This document shows positions 1 through 11,540 of a stretch of DNA of 64,000 nucleotides, one piece after another. The notes under the pieces are model-generated. The model searched no databases. It saw only the letters and a program-made list of their open reading frames with translations, and was not told where the DNA came from. The DNA lies in NCBI RefSeq assembly GCF_947179165.1, contig NC_077242.1:26484097-26548096 (forward strand), in the 5' to 3' direction. The position numbers were made by a program, and so were the translations under genes. The stretch comes from Solanum dulcamara (lineage: Eukaryota; Streptophyta; Magnoliopsida; Solanales; Solanaceae). Position 1 is the stretch's first letter; each line of letters begins with the position of its first letter.

Positions 1-230
1 GATTTCAATTAATTTTGTGGTTTTGGATCCGGACTTGACATTTGACAAGGAGTCTATAACTATTTTGGATAGGCAGGTCTGAAAACTAAGGACTAAGGAG
101 ATTGCTTCTATGAAGTTCTAGTGGAAACATCGATCAACTGGGGAGGCTACTTTGGAGACCGAGTCTGAAATGTGTGTCAAATATCCATAATTGTTTGAGA
201 CTTTAGGTACTTTTTTTTACTTTATATTCA
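1..230 (+). pseudogene. 3' end of Ty3/gypsy pol (chromodomain tail), element 1
   Basis: Reading from base 2, one frame gives the end of a chromovirus polyprotein: the stretch LDPDLTFDKESITILDRQV, then KEIASMKF, WKHRSTGEATLETESEM and KYP. This is the usual chromodomain tail that follows integrase in plant Tekay/Del-like elements. The frame is broken by stops after ILDRQV, after SMKF and after KYP, so it is dead. The rest of the element lies to the left of the window. It is followed by an LTR at 261, as expected for a 3' end. The family call is confident; the exact lineage is inference. Confidence 0.8.
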
Positions 231-260
231 AATACAAACATGGTTTTTAGTGGTGTATAA

Positions 261-2035
261 TGTAATGACCCTGAAGGTCATTTATAGAAATTGTTAAAAA
301 ATTACCATTTTACCCCTCCTGATAGTGGCCTTGAGTCATGTTGGATCAGTTATGCTATTTTGAACCCCAATAGCTCGATAGAGGCGAATTTCAAGGGATT
401 TTTCAACATTGAACTTTTAGATAAGTAATTTTGTCTCCAAACCTTCATTACCATTGATTATTACATGATTTATCATTTAACTACTGCTTTTCAATTCAAA
501 CCTTGTGGGTTTTCTCAAAAACTTGCATTTTTAGAAAATTGGGATTTTAAGGTCGATTTAAACTCATTATCGAATTAATTTTCACTGGTGAGTTCCAAAA
601 CCTTTGGGTATCATAATTTTTATATAAATTCTAGATTTCCCCCATCCCCGTAATGGGTTTTTGAGTTGATTTGGACTCTATTGAAGAGCTATCAATATGG
701 TTATCATTGTTCATATTTTCTTATGGGGACTCTATACTGTCTAGATTTTGTGGATTCAAAGGCTAATCGTAAAGGAAAACCACATGTGCTAAGTTGATTT
801 TTAGTCCTTTTTAAGGCAAGTGGACCTCTTTGACCTTCTTTAAAGTACGTCGAAACTTGTATGCCTTTCTGCCTGTTTGGGTGTAATGAGGGATGGTGAG
901 GGACTTCTTATTATTTTACTTGTTATGAAAGATTTTTTGAAAGTTATTAATGATCATGTGGGATAAAATAAACTCATTTATTTGTTGATATGTGATTGGC
1001 CATTAATGTGAATTCTTTCCTTTGCTCATGATGCATTTGTATGTGCGTATTGCATAGGTTTGGAAATACTGTTTCAAGATTTGTATCCTTTATTATGCAG
1101 AGGGAATTTTTTTTGAAGAGTGTGATACGCCGAGGAAAAATGATTCTGACGAGTGTGATATTCCAAAGGGAAATGATTTCGATGGATATATGGATTGATA
1201 TATCCCTCATGGGTCCCGACTTGCTAGTCAGTGAGTATGTGTATCGGAGCATGGATAAATATGTCCCCTATGTTTTCCTAGCCTACGAGCCAGTAGATGT
1301 ATATCGATAGGACATACATGCATTATTCTACATGACATTGACATGGCATTGTATCTCATCATTAGTGTTTGATATGTGTGAATGGAACATTATTGTCGTG
1401 ATGCTCTATTGAAAAATCTAAGTGATATCCTTGAGAACAATTAATGTTATTACCCGCTGAGTACATCTATTTTGATCCATTATTTGTTACTATAGTATTT
1501 ATTTTGTTGGGCTATATTTTGATTTCCATTCAGGTTATAGTATGTGGAAGTTTGGATAGTGATTCGAGGTGTAGTTTTCTCAGGTTTACTCTACTTAGGG
1601 TCAATTAGGGATGCATGGTGAGTACCGTTGTTGTTATGGTACTCACTCCCTTTCTTTCTATACTTGTATAGGTTATGGTCCCGGATCTTCTTGATCCTCT
1701 CATATTTTCGTTCAACGCTTACTTTTAGAGTTCATGAGGTAGCAGCTTGTCATCTCGGTAGAGGTCACTTACTCCTAGATTATGTCCTTGATCTATTCTA
1801 GTGAAGACATTCAGACATATATCTTTTGAATTTGTTGTAATACCTAGTGGCTTGTACACGTGATACCAGGTTTTAGGAAAACTTGTGTTTTGTTATGAGT
1901 TCCGCATGCTTATGTTATGTTTAGTTTCTTATTTCTTTCATATTTCCATGTTTACCCTTATTGAGGTTTGTTTAGGGTGACTTATCTCGATGGAATAAGA
2001 CAGGTGCTATCACACCTGATTTTTCGATCGTGACA
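261..2035 (+). mobile_element. 3' LTR of element 1 (about 1.8 kb)
   Basis: It starts TGTAATGACCCTGAAGGTCA, the same start word as the LTRs at 4916, 11541 and 23503. It ends GATCGTGACA after a GGTGCTATCAC motif, matching the GGTGCCATCAC...GTCGTGACA ends of those LTRs. It lies just downstream of a pol tail, separated by a TTTTTAGTGGTGTA tract equivalent to the conserved AGTAGTGGAT polypurine-like word before the other 3' LTRs. It is about half as long as the LTRs of element 2, so it is a shorter subfamily or carries internal deletions. Open frames inside it (around 974-1310) have no recognisable domain. Confidence 0.75.
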
Positions 2036-2790
2036 CACCCATTTTTGCTCACCGCTCTCCTCTCTTTTCTCTTACTCATTACTCTCTTCTGTCTATGTCT
2101 ATAGCTTGCCTATCTCCTTTCTCTCGCTCCCCTCTCACACCTTTCTTTATCCCCTCTCGCCATTCTTTCTCTATTTTCATATTTCTCTCTCTCTCTCTCT
2201 ATTATATTTTATATTAGAGTGAATGAATAATAGTGATACAATAATGAATATATACAAGTGGTACAAAAATAAATGAATACAAGTGATGGCAAGAGGGAAT
2301 GAATACATGTGATACAAGAGAGAATGAATACAAGTGAAATTAGAGCGAATGATTATACTTTACATTCCCCGATATATCTTTGTACACACGCATACTGTAT
2401 TCGTTGATACAACCTAAACGCGTGTATGCAAGTGAAATTAGAGTGAATGAATATAAGTACAATTAGAGAGAATGAATACAAGTGATACAAGAGCAAGTTA
2501 AACAAGTGAAATTAAAGCAAATGAATATAGTCCTTGTATACTTTTTAAGTTATATCTTTGTATATATCCAGATCAGATTGTATTCATCAATACTGACTGT
2601 ATTCGTTGATATAGGCTGTATTCGTCGGTACAATCTGTATTCAATGATACAGTCTAAATGAGCCTATGAATGAAATAAATATATATTTTTTACTTAACAT
2701 CTCAAATAATTGCTATTAATAGTAAATACCTAAATTATAGCTACGTATTGTTAATAAGGCCAAATTATAGTCATTTTCTGAAAATTTCTC
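2036..2790. repeat. CT-rich and TGTATTCGTTGATACA-type repeat block, probable foldback/MITE remnant
   Basis: Three kinds of simple structure follow one another. 2040-2215 is pyrimidine-rich (CTCTCCTCTC, CCCCTCTCGCC) and includes a perfect (TC)n tract at 2183-2200. 2216-2530 contains about ten degenerate units based on GAATGAATACAAGTGATACA. 2575-2660 has four imperfect units of TGTATTCGTTGATACA, partly self-complementary. The right edge (2735-2790, AAATTATAGCTACGTATTG...TCATTTTCTGAAAATTTCTC) resembles the right edge of the foldback repeat near 16540-16630, so the two may be members of one non-autonomous DNA-element family. No coding potential is seen. The left edge is not defined. Confidence 0.45.
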
Positions 2791-4079
2791 ATCATACTTT
2801 GCTAGAGTTTGGCCATAGATTCTCAAATATTTTAGCAAGTCATTTTTGGATGAAGTTTCATAGTTTTTGAGAGAAATATTTAACTTTTTTTTAAAAAAAA
2901 TGATTTATATACATAATTTCTAAAACTATTAAAAATACATATGAGTTTGTATTATCATTTTATAATGATCATTTTCTGTAAATGTCATGACAGTGAGCAC
3001 AACTAATATAAATCTTAAAAAAGAGGAAGAAACAAAAGGAAAATACTATTGATTTTTCCAAAAAACTACTAGTACTATTTGTTATTGGATCTGACTTCGG
3101 AGAGCAACCTTAGATAAAAATGATGTAAAAAATGTATATAATTGTATAAATTTTATACAATGAACTAGAAATGAAATTTAGCCCAAAACTATAACTGATG
3201 AATGTTTTTATAAAATATAAAATTTAGGATAATTTTTGAATTTTTAAAAGATCCTAAATAATAGAATTGCACCCAAATCCTGATTTTTTTTCTAGTAGTT
3301 GGATTGCTTGCCAAATAATGACAGGTTTTATGACTAAACAATATTTGTCAGTTTTTTTTCTAAATATTTTTGACAATATCTACGACCAAACAAGTCCAAT
3401 TTATTAGGCCTTTTTACTTAAACAATGTATATTAGCCTCATAATTACCACTTAGAGTAGTGGAGTATGTTTTACCATCTATAACATAACTTTTTTAACAA
3501 CCTGTCTCCCTCCCTCTCTCTCTCTTAATTTTTTTTCAATTACCCTAATTTAAAATTTGATTTTTAATTGAGTATTATTGCAAATGATATTTTCACTACT
3601 CTTTAAAACAACAACAACAACCCAATGAAATCCCACAACGTGGGGTCTGAGAATTTTCACTACTTTTTAAACTAAAATATTTTTTATATGAATACATGTA
3701 TAATACATTTCTAACAAATTTATAATATTTTAATATATAAACTAATTCAAATAGTGCTTGAGTGTTTGAAATTCAAACATAATAGTTTTGACATCATTAA
3801 TAAAATAAATAAATATAAGTGAAAATTGTAATAAATTTTGAATTTAATATATTATACGTATTATAAACATGTTTCAATGTAGGTGGTGAATATATAACTA
3901 AAATATTTTTAATACAATAATATATTTTCGCATCGTTAATAAGAAAAAATAATAATTATAGTATAATTTTAATACATAGATTATACACAATATAGGCATG
4001 GGAAATAAAACCAAAAATAAAATGAAAGAAAAAGGGAAACATGGAAAATAAAATAAAAAATAACATGAAAGGAAAAGGA
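2791..4079. other. AT-rich non-coding DNA
   Basis: Very AT-rich sequence with long A and T runs and no open frame of note. The only recognisable item is the SINE-like tail at 3606-3650, listed separately. I see no LTR end words, promoter or RNA gene here. Confidence 0.5.
3606..3650 (-). mobile_element. 3' tail of a TS/SolS-type SINE (fragment)
   Basis: The plus strand reads AACAACAACAACAACCCAAT, then GAAATCCCACAACGTGGGGTCTG. Its reverse complement is CCCCACGTTGTGGGATTTC followed by a (GTT)n tail, the typical 3' end of tRNA-derived SINEs of tobacco and tomato relatives. Only the tail is present; no A or B box lies in the expected position. A second, more mutated tail is at 17453-17492. The match is from memory of the family, not a search. 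Confidence 0.55.
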
Positions 4080-4352
4080 AAACAGGGACTGGCCATCACA
4101 ATTTTCATGGAGCTCACCGAAGCTCGTAATTTTTGGTTGGAGTTTGATGGGTTTCCGATTTAGTTGTTGCGCCGTTTCTTTGTTGTTGGGTCTATTGGTG
4201 GTGACATAGAGGTGAGAAAGGAAAATGAAAGTTGGGGCGATGATTGTTTGTTGTTTTGTTCATCAGAGAAGCCATCTCCGACAAGGTTGGATGGAGAAGG
4301 AGAGGCTGGACAGATAAGGAGAAGTAGAGATATGAAAACAACAATAGAATGA
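4080..4352 (+). other. Less AT-rich stretch with a 62-codon open frame, unrecognised
   Basis: Base composition here is clearly less AT-rich than on either side. A 62-codon frame (4164-4352) runs through it with charged residues near its end (DGEGEAGQIRRSRDMKTTIE). I do not recognise a domain. It may be a captured gene fragment or chance. There is no supporting promoter, intron or homologue in the window. Confidence that it is a gene is very low. Confidence 0.15.
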
Positions 4353-4915
4353 TTTTAGATATTAAAGGTAATTAGACTATGGACAATAATAAAAAAAAAT
4401 ACCCCAAAAAGAATAATAATTAATTTTAAAAATATTATTTATGTAAAAATTCTAATTAATTATTCATATCAGCCCAACTTTAATTCCTTTCCTTGGGAGG
4501 GGTTATGTTCATTTGTAACCACCAGAAAAAAGGCCCAAAAGAACAACAAAAAAAGTACTAACATATTACCTCTTGTAAGAGACTATTGGGGCTATAAAAC
4601 CTGTTGCTATATTTGCTTTTTCTATCTCTTTCTCTTCTTCTTTTTTCCCTTTTTGTGTGGTTATTTTTTAAATAAATTTATTAGGCATATATTTATCATC
4701 ATTTTTGAGTTTGAAAATATGGTAGACTTAGGAATTTGTGCTATCATCTGAATGGAAAAAGTATGCTTACACTTCAGGTGCAAACACATTTTAAATTATT
4801 TCGCTGGTTTATTTTATTCAACTTAGTTTTTATAATTTTAAAGTTAAATTAAATTCATATCTGTTGTCGTTTAGTTTCAATACAAGTTATGCTGTGATAA
4901 GTTATGCTAGGATTA
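4353..4915. other. AT-rich flank of element 2, including TSD copy
   Basis: No coding or repeat structure is recognised apart from homopolymer runs. The last five bases (4911-4915, GATTA) are the left target-site duplication of element 2 and are repeated exactly at 15362-15366. Confidence 0.6.
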
Positions 4916-7900
4916 TGTAATGACCCTTCAGGTCATTTTCTCCGTTTTCAATCTTTTCAGCATTTAGAGCTTTCTTGTAGAAACCCTAAGTCATTTATGA
5001 CTTGCTAGCACTGGCAGTTCGGTCGCCTAATCGTTCGATTAGGTTTTATGCTCATTTTCTTATTTTGAAGCTCTTGGAGTTTGAATGGTTGACTTCGGTA
5101 AAAACTCTAGGAAGACGATCTCTGAACGAAATTCTGATGGTTTCATCAGCTCTAGAATGATCAAATTAGGCAGGTAGCATAGCCGACATAAGTATCGAGG
5201 CATTCAGTATGAGTTTGGGGCAATTTGGCGCTTTAGCCTACGAAATTTGGCCTAAGGTTGACTTTGATCAACATTCTTGGAAAACTTACTCGGATTGAAA
5301 TTTCGTTTGCGCGATTTGCTCTATAATGTCAAGTTTGGTCTAGGATGATCTTTATTGGATTTTTCGAGGCTTTTGGTCTCATTCCGAGCCTTTTTGATGT
5401 TTTGACTTAAACGATGCTTGAGTGTGGGAGCCACTTTTCTCTAAACAACCTCCATTGGGAATTTAGAATGCACCGTTGAGTCTAGAATATCGTTTTCAAT
5501 TGGATTTTATATATGGTTTGCATTAACGGGACTCCAGAGTAGCAAAATCAAAGTTTAGCTTGTGCTGATGCTAGTGAATTCGCTTAACTGACCCCCCAAA
5601 CTGCTTTAGCGACAGTTGACCAATTTTGACCAGCCTCTTAAGCGACCAAAGAGCCGCTTTTGCGGTACCTGGGTATTTTAAAACCCAAATTTTCAGTTCG
5701 TTTGTTCGATATTCAGAACACGGTTTCTAGAGCTACGAGAGTCCGAATTGAGTGATTCAAAAGGCTATCTTGCGTAGTTTTTCAAGGAAAACGCATTTGT
5801 GTGATTGAAAAGTTATAGGAAATCTTTTATTGATGCATTTTATTCGTTTGAGTTTCTGCCCTCCTTTTGACTCTTCTCTTTAATGAAGATTTTGATTTCT
5901 TGAGCAATAGAGCTCCGATTGGGGTGATTCAAAGTGCTGGGTGTTCATGTGGATTGTTGATTCACTGTGGAGTGTTTGGGGAAGTTTGAATATCAGAATT
6001 TTGAGGTAATTTCCACCCCAAAGGGGGCTGCCCAAGCTTGAGATTTAACTTTAATGATGAAATTATTGCATGGGATATTTCCTTCATTTTGAGCATTAAA
6101 TTATGTTGTAATTTGAAACACAAGTTTATTTAGCTCAAATGTAGCTTTTCACAGAGTCGAATTCGATATTTCCTGTGTGGGCTCCACAATCCCCTTTTGG
6201 ACCCTTTTTTATCCGTGTCCGAAAAATGTGATATTTGTATCAAAATGTTCGTATTGATGAGTTGATTAATATTTTGTTATGCGGTGGATATTGGAGGTGA
6301 TTCGGAGGTCAAGATCTTTATTTTAGTGGATTTGAAGTGCACGTGTTCGGCTTTGAGGTAGGCTACGGTCTCCCCCTTTGACTGAGTTCCATTAGATATT
6401 GTTTAGTATATATTGCATATGATTTAAGTTGGTATTGTTTGGGTTTAGGACTTTCCTCCTTTTATTTCGATTTCTTGACTCTGATTGGGACTTAGAGTAG
6501 CGTAGCCTCTTGAGATTCTTATTTTAGGTTTGTGGTTTCGTTTGTATTATGGTTTGGTGAGATTATTCTTCTTAGGATTGGTATTGATGGACTTAGTCTA
6601 GATTGAGCCATAGATGATTTAGTTTGTCCTCTAGTGCCCTTATAACTAGGCGTAGCTTCTCGTAGGGATTGTGATGTTGGTGTGACTTAGTCCTAGTTCT
6701 AGAGACCTTTGAGACTCGTCGTAGACATAAGTTTGGCTTAGTTGTGGGCGTTGGAAGCTGAGATGGCATATTTTTGGATAAGACGTTGATCCTAGAGATA
6801 TTTCTCCCCGTTATTGTTTAGGGGTAGGCTTAGGATGCCTCTATATCTATTATATATTGATTGGGCCCGAGGCCATGCTCAAGGAGCAATTGGATTCCTA
6901 GTTAGTCCCTTTTTTCCCTGATAGTGTGGCTTAGCTCGATGTTACTGTATGGATTGTGTGTTTCTTGTTTGAATGCTAGTAATGTCATGCTTGCATTGAT
7001 TGAGCATATTCACTCAGTTTGTGGTACGATCCTGGTATTTCATTGGATTTTAACTACCATTTTGAGAAAGATTTCTCACACTTTTTCTATTTTAAAACTA
7101 TTTTAAAGGGAGTTGTACCACCTGGGATATTGTATATTGGTTTTGAGATTTACGAGGTGACGAGGACGTGCTCTATTTTATGCTGACAGTTCCGAGGTAT
7201 CGAGGACGTGCTCAACTTATATTGATATCTGGTGCGACTCTTTTTATACTATGGCTGCATCTGGGATACCTTTAACCTGTACGTAATTATCCAACGCGGC
7301 ATTTCCCTTTTCTACATCGGCTTGGCCACTTACTCTCTTATACAACTACGGGGATACTACATGTCTATGTAAGACCTGGTTCGAGCCCAGGCAGTGTATA
7401 CAGACTTTCCACATCCCTTATGGGCCTCATTAGACAATACACCACAAAATTGAATGAGGTAGCTACATGGGTTCCACCTGACATGCCGAGGGCCAGGTGG
7501 GTCTATATACTTGTTGTTGTTGATCGCTGAGAGCCACTGATGATGTTACTATTTTTTACTACAAACTTGCATTCAATAGCATCGCCTATCACCATTATAC
7601 TTGCATGGTGTGGCCCCCCAATTTTAGGGGACGGTGGTATATTTGTCATTATTTGTAGCTTTCGGGGATATGGGCGTCCGGTCGGTTATTATTTGATATT
7701 ACTTGTACTTACGTTTGGTTGTATTTGTAGTTGGGCTACATGGTATTTGAGTTGGATTGTGGTTGGTACTTCCTACTAGGTTTAGTTAGATTAGTTCCTA
7801 GGTTAGTGCATGGTTAGCGTTGCCTATTACCACTATATTCTCTTTTTAGTAGACTCTTACGATGCCTTCCTCCTATTAATAGGTCATTGGATTGCATTTT

Positions 7901-8313
7901 AGGTGTGTTCTTTGATTCTGCTCCTTTATCTATGCCACCGGTCTCGTTGTCTTATTTTCTATCATTATAAAATAAGAAAATGCCACAGAGTTGCCAATTT
8001 CTACTAGTGACAGAGTAGGACTAGTCTTTACTTTCTTTCGAAGACTGTCTGTACTAATTTTGTATTTTAAAAAGGCTTGTATTCGTACTTTGATTTAGAT
8101 GCTCGATTACTAACTCATGCCAGGTCTTGGGGTGGTTCCTTGTGATTTATTTTAGTTGTTCTCTCTCTTCTTATTGCTTATTTTTTGCTCTATTGTTCAT
8201 TTTCTGCTTGATAGCTCGTTGCCTCTGGTTTTGAGCTATGTGTTAAGGGTTAGGCTTACTTTTTGGTGGGTGTTAGCAGGTACCATCACCGCCCAAGAAA
8301 TTGAGTCATCACA
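4916..8313 (+). mobile_element. 5' LTR of element 2
   Basis: It begins TGTAATGACCCTTCAGGTCA and ends GAGTCATCACA just before the primer-binding site. It aligns by eye with 11541-15361 over its full length (shared words include GCATTTAGA, TTCGGTCGC, CAAAGTGCTGGGTGTTCAT and GATTAGTTCCTAGGT). Compared with the 3' LTR it lacks about 225 bp after 7970 (present at about 14820-15050), and it has only one copy of the 260-bp segment that is doubled at 14281-14800. A CTTTAGCGAC/TTAAGCGACC word set lies at 5580-5670. Confidence 0.88.
7370..7515 (+). repeat. SINE-like segment inside the LTR (B-box word and TTG tail)
   Basis: GGTTCGAGCCC at 7379-7389 fits the pol III B-box consensus. About 120 bp downstream the segment ends in TTGTTGTTGTTGA (7511 on), like the tail of plant tRNA-derived SINEs. 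The other LTR has a decayed version (GATTCGGGCCC near 13990 and CTTCTTGTTATTG near 14105), so the segment was already in the LTR before this copy inserted. No A box is evident. It may instead be ordinary LTR sequence that happens to fit. Confidence 0.3.
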
Positions 8314-8316
8314 AGT

Positions 8317-8328
8317 TGGTATCAAAGC
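8317..8328 (+). other. Primer-binding site (initiator-Met tRNA), element 2
   Basis: TGGTATCAAAGC lies three bases after the end of the 5' LTR. Plant initiator-Met tRNA ends pair with TGGTATCAGAGC, so there is one mismatch. This is where minus-strand DNA synthesis would be primed, and it fixes the LTR boundary at 8313. Confidence 0.85.
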
Positions 8329-8340
8329 TCTAGGTTGATC

Positions 8341-9655
8341 GGCATCATTGGTATGAGGGAAATGCCTAGTAGAGTCCTGCAGATCAGTGCAGAGAGATTT
8401 GTATCCTAACTTTGGGAGGCTATGGGGCATATTTAGGAAACTTTGTTCTTGAATCCTTATCATATGTCCTTATTTTGAATAACTTCCACAGATCATTTGG
8501 AATCTATTCTCTCTTAGATGGATAGCACGAGATTTCTAATAGACCTGGTCGGAGAGTCATCAGGTTCTACCAAAGATTCGGCAAATAGTTTCCAAGATAG
8601 ATATGGGTTGGTGGTTCACCAAAAGGTTTCATCATCAGTATTAGAGCATATCTTGAAATTTCTTGAGTGGGATGGGAATAACCCCACCTCGTCCTCTATG
8701 GATCGGGATATGAGGTGGGAGTTTGTTAGGGGGTTGTCATTGCTGCTCCTTTTGTCATTAGAACATTTGATAGAAATTGGTTCTACCTTTCTCTAGATTG
8801 TCAACCACATGAGGGTAGTGGAGTAGGCATACTTTGAGGCGTATGTAGGTAGTGGTAAGAGGCCTTGCTATCAGCATAAGGGTGACAACATCTCACTTCA
8901 GGGTGAGTATCAGTTCAGTGAAGGTCATCTTCTTTCTTGACCCATCAGGCCTACGACAGTAGCACCTCAGATTCGAGGAGGTTTTGAAATAGGTCAGGGA
9001 GCTTTATAGCGGACAGAGTTATGGTTGGGTTTCTCAGAATTAGCATTTTAAGCCTTCAGGTGTTTGAGCTTATCCTATCCCATTTAGGTGCTTTCAGTAG
9101 GATGTTATTAGTGATGGTTGCAATGAGGCTGGAGAGGAAGGCCACTTTGTTAGGGAGCATCACAGGGCCCCGGTGAAGTCAGCTAGAGCAATGAACACCT
9201 ATGGTAGCCCACCCTATCAGGGTTGTTCTAGTGCAGGTCAGTGCTTGAGGGGATCAAATTTTCTCCTTTTCTATCACGGTTAGGTTATTACAGGGCATTC
9301 AATATTGGGGTGTTATGACTGCGGTTCACTTGACCACTAGTCCTGGGAGTGCCTTAGGCAGGATTCGATATTTCAGATATTTCAGACTCCTCATACTTAC
9401 TAAACCAGAGTTGTTAGGCTTTTTCATACCTGTAGAGAGCTTGGCCATTGATTTAGAGATTGTCCCTTGCGTGGGACCCGTGTGCAGTTTTCTCAGCTAG
9501 GTCAATATCATGGTTTTATACCGCCTCCAGTTAGAGAAAGTGATCAAAGTGTTGCTAGTGATGCTTTAGGCTCAGATCGAGGTCGGTTATAATCCATTCC
9601 ACGCTTCTACTTGTAAGCTAGAGGTCGCGGCTCCAGGTATTGATTGTTTTTTGTG
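8341..9655 (+). pseudogene. gag remnant of element 2
   Basis: This is a broken capsid/nucleocapsid gene. A 92-codon frame at 8518-8796 ends in DMRWEFVRGLSLLLLLSLE, resembling the gag segment 'R.FVRGL' that precedes the nucleic-acid binding part. Further on, short frames give CYDCGSLDH (near 9310-9340) and CRELGH plus FRDCP (near 9430-9470), two decayed CCHC zinc-knuckle words separated by stops, then a glycine/arginine piece (near 9635). Frames change repeatedly. The start near 8354 (ATG before RGMPS-like sequence) is the likely ancestral region, but no start can be fixed. Confidence 0.6.
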
Positions 9656-11402
9656 CGAATTCATTGTATTGTCATTCATTGCCTGTATTTTGTTGTTTTA
9701 AGGTTTTCATATCCATATATGTCTATTTGTCTTGTTAGTTACCTCTTAATTGTAGTGGTTGCCTTATTTGGACTTATGTGTATGTGTTTTAGCTTCGTAG
9801 TTGATTTCTTTTAGTAGTGGATCGACTAGGTTAGGTTTCTATATTAGAGAGTAGTGGTTGAGTAACTCCCCATGCCTTATCTTAGTGGTTTTATTTTGAG
9901 TTCGCGGACGGGCTAGTTAAATTTCCCTTTTGTCTCCTTTAGTGTTGATTTTTTTGCAGTGCCATTCCTTGTTAAATAGGTGGCTAGACCAACTTTGTTA
10001 TTTTTGAGAGCTTTGGTGTGGGATGATCTAGTTGGTGTTGAGGGTCTCCTTAGTTGTATATTGTCCCGTTGGGTTAGTGGTGGAATGACTCCTGATATTT
10101 TGTGCATGGCTAGCCTTAGTTCTATTAGTATGCTTCCTCTGCCATTATAGTTTTTATGGATTAGACGGGTGTCTCCATTTCTTTGCATCATTTGGTTCGT
10201 AGTTGAAAGGTTGGTAGTCGAGTTAGTATGTGATGGAGGTGTAATATTCGATGGTATGGTGGTAATCCTAATTGGTCGTCCCTTCCCTTCTGCCTTGGTT
10301 TTATTCTTGGTTGTGTTGCGGTTCTTCATTCGTTCAATTTTGAAATCCTCCCTGTTGAGAGTTTTGGTGCTGCCTTTGTCTAATTGAGATTTGGAAAGTG
10401 TGATCTCTTGTTTCACCTTGTTGTTGTTGTGGTTGGTACCTTACAGTTACGTTAGAATTTTTTGTGGTCCAAGTCGTGTTGTAGAGCCGCAATGGTGGTG
10501 TCCCTTGGTGGGTTCAGACTTAAGCTTTCATTGGAGAATTAAAAGTTGTTTAGAAGGTTCATACTTAAGCTTCTGTTGGAGAATTAAAAGTTTCTTAGAA
10601 GGTTCATCTACAAGATGGGATCAAATAAATCATGGAAGGTGAGATTTTGAATTTGTTCAGGATGAAAGGCTCGCTTTCAGCATATTCGGTAGATTGTGGT
10701 GTTTGTGAGTGGGAGTAGATTCCCTTGGACCATTAACGATCGATTGTACATGTTTGTGCGCCACCTTCCAACTTGGTTTCCCTTGGACTAGGATGGTTGG
10801 CTCAGACTTAAGGCGGCAGAGTGATTTGTGGACACATGATGCCAGTTTTTCATAAGTTCCTATAGTAAAATAAGTTACTAGGGTTGGGCTCAATGCGGCC
10901 TTGTCATTTGCGAGATAATCGTCCCTTGATTGGAGTATTCAGTTTCAGAAGATTGTGTTTTCCTCTTGAATTGTGAGTTTTGAAGTTGAGATTGGAATTT
11001 TAGGCTTTCCCTGTATTGTCTCCTTATTTTGGTTGTTGTCATTCCCTGATGTTCAGCTATACTATGTAACTCCTTCAAGGTTGGTATTGCGTGATTATGT
11101 AGGAAATTTTCAGATGATGTTAGAGGTTTTCAGGATAGCTAAGGACGATAAAATGCCCTAGGTGGCTAGAAGAGAAGGGATTTGGAAGCATAAGACAAGT
11201 ATTTGAAACTTTGAGTTGCGCTATATCTTCCATGGTTCTGTATGCTCATTTTGGTGGTTTCGTCATAGTTTGGTCTTTCTCGGATGAATCTGGTGTTTTG
11301 GTCAAGATTGAGCTAAGCAATGGAGAGTTAGAATCCAAGAAGGCTTGGAGGAGCTTTTGAAGTTGGAAGTGGATTTGAGGATTTTCCCCTCATCCTGATT
11401 CT
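9656..11402 (+). other. Unrecognised interior of element 2
   Basis: This is the part where protease, RT, RNase H and integrase would be expected, yet no conserved motif of those domains is visible in any frame. It is T/G-rich and contains a 45-bp direct tandem duplication at 10511-10555 / 10556-10600 (each unit starts GGTTCA.ACTTAAGC). A 167-codon minus-strand frame at 9913-10416 is rich in Lys, Thr and Asn and looks like an antisense artefact. The sequence may be heavily decayed pol or unrelated filler carried by a non-autonomous relative. Confidence 0.4.
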
Positions 11403-11535
11403 ATGACTGCGTTGTTCGAACCAATCGGGTGTTTTAGAGTCTGGCAAAGCATGCGGGCCCGACACCCTTATCTTTTCATGCCTCCAGGTTGTGACTATCT
11501 TCTAATTTCGCAAATGAAAGTCTTTTTTAGTAGTG
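11403..11535 (+). pseudogene. End of pol (chromodomain tail) and polypurine-like tract, element 2
   Basis: The frame reads WQSMRARHPYLFMPPG, corresponding to the 'TWE.E..MR.RYPYLF' end of chromovirus pol as also seen at 1-230, 23420 and on the minus strand near 31700. The tryptophan and the MRAR.PYLF core survive. It runs into TTTTTTAGTAGTGGATGT, the tract that precedes each 3' LTR of this family. Only the last 30 or so residues of the polyprotein remain recognisable. Confidence 0.65.
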
Positions 11536-11540
11536 GATGT

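Noticed and set aside
4164..4352. Small host gene
   Set aside because: Only 62 codons, no homologous motif, no evidence of exon borders; kept as an unrecognised stretch only.
7379..7389. tRNA gene suggested by GGTTCGAGCCC
   Set aside because: No acceptor, D or anticodon arms around it; at best a SINE B-box remnant.
9913..10416. 167-codon minus-strand frame
   Set aside because: Antisense to the interior of element 2, rich in Lys/Thr/Asn from T/G-rich opposite strand, no motif.
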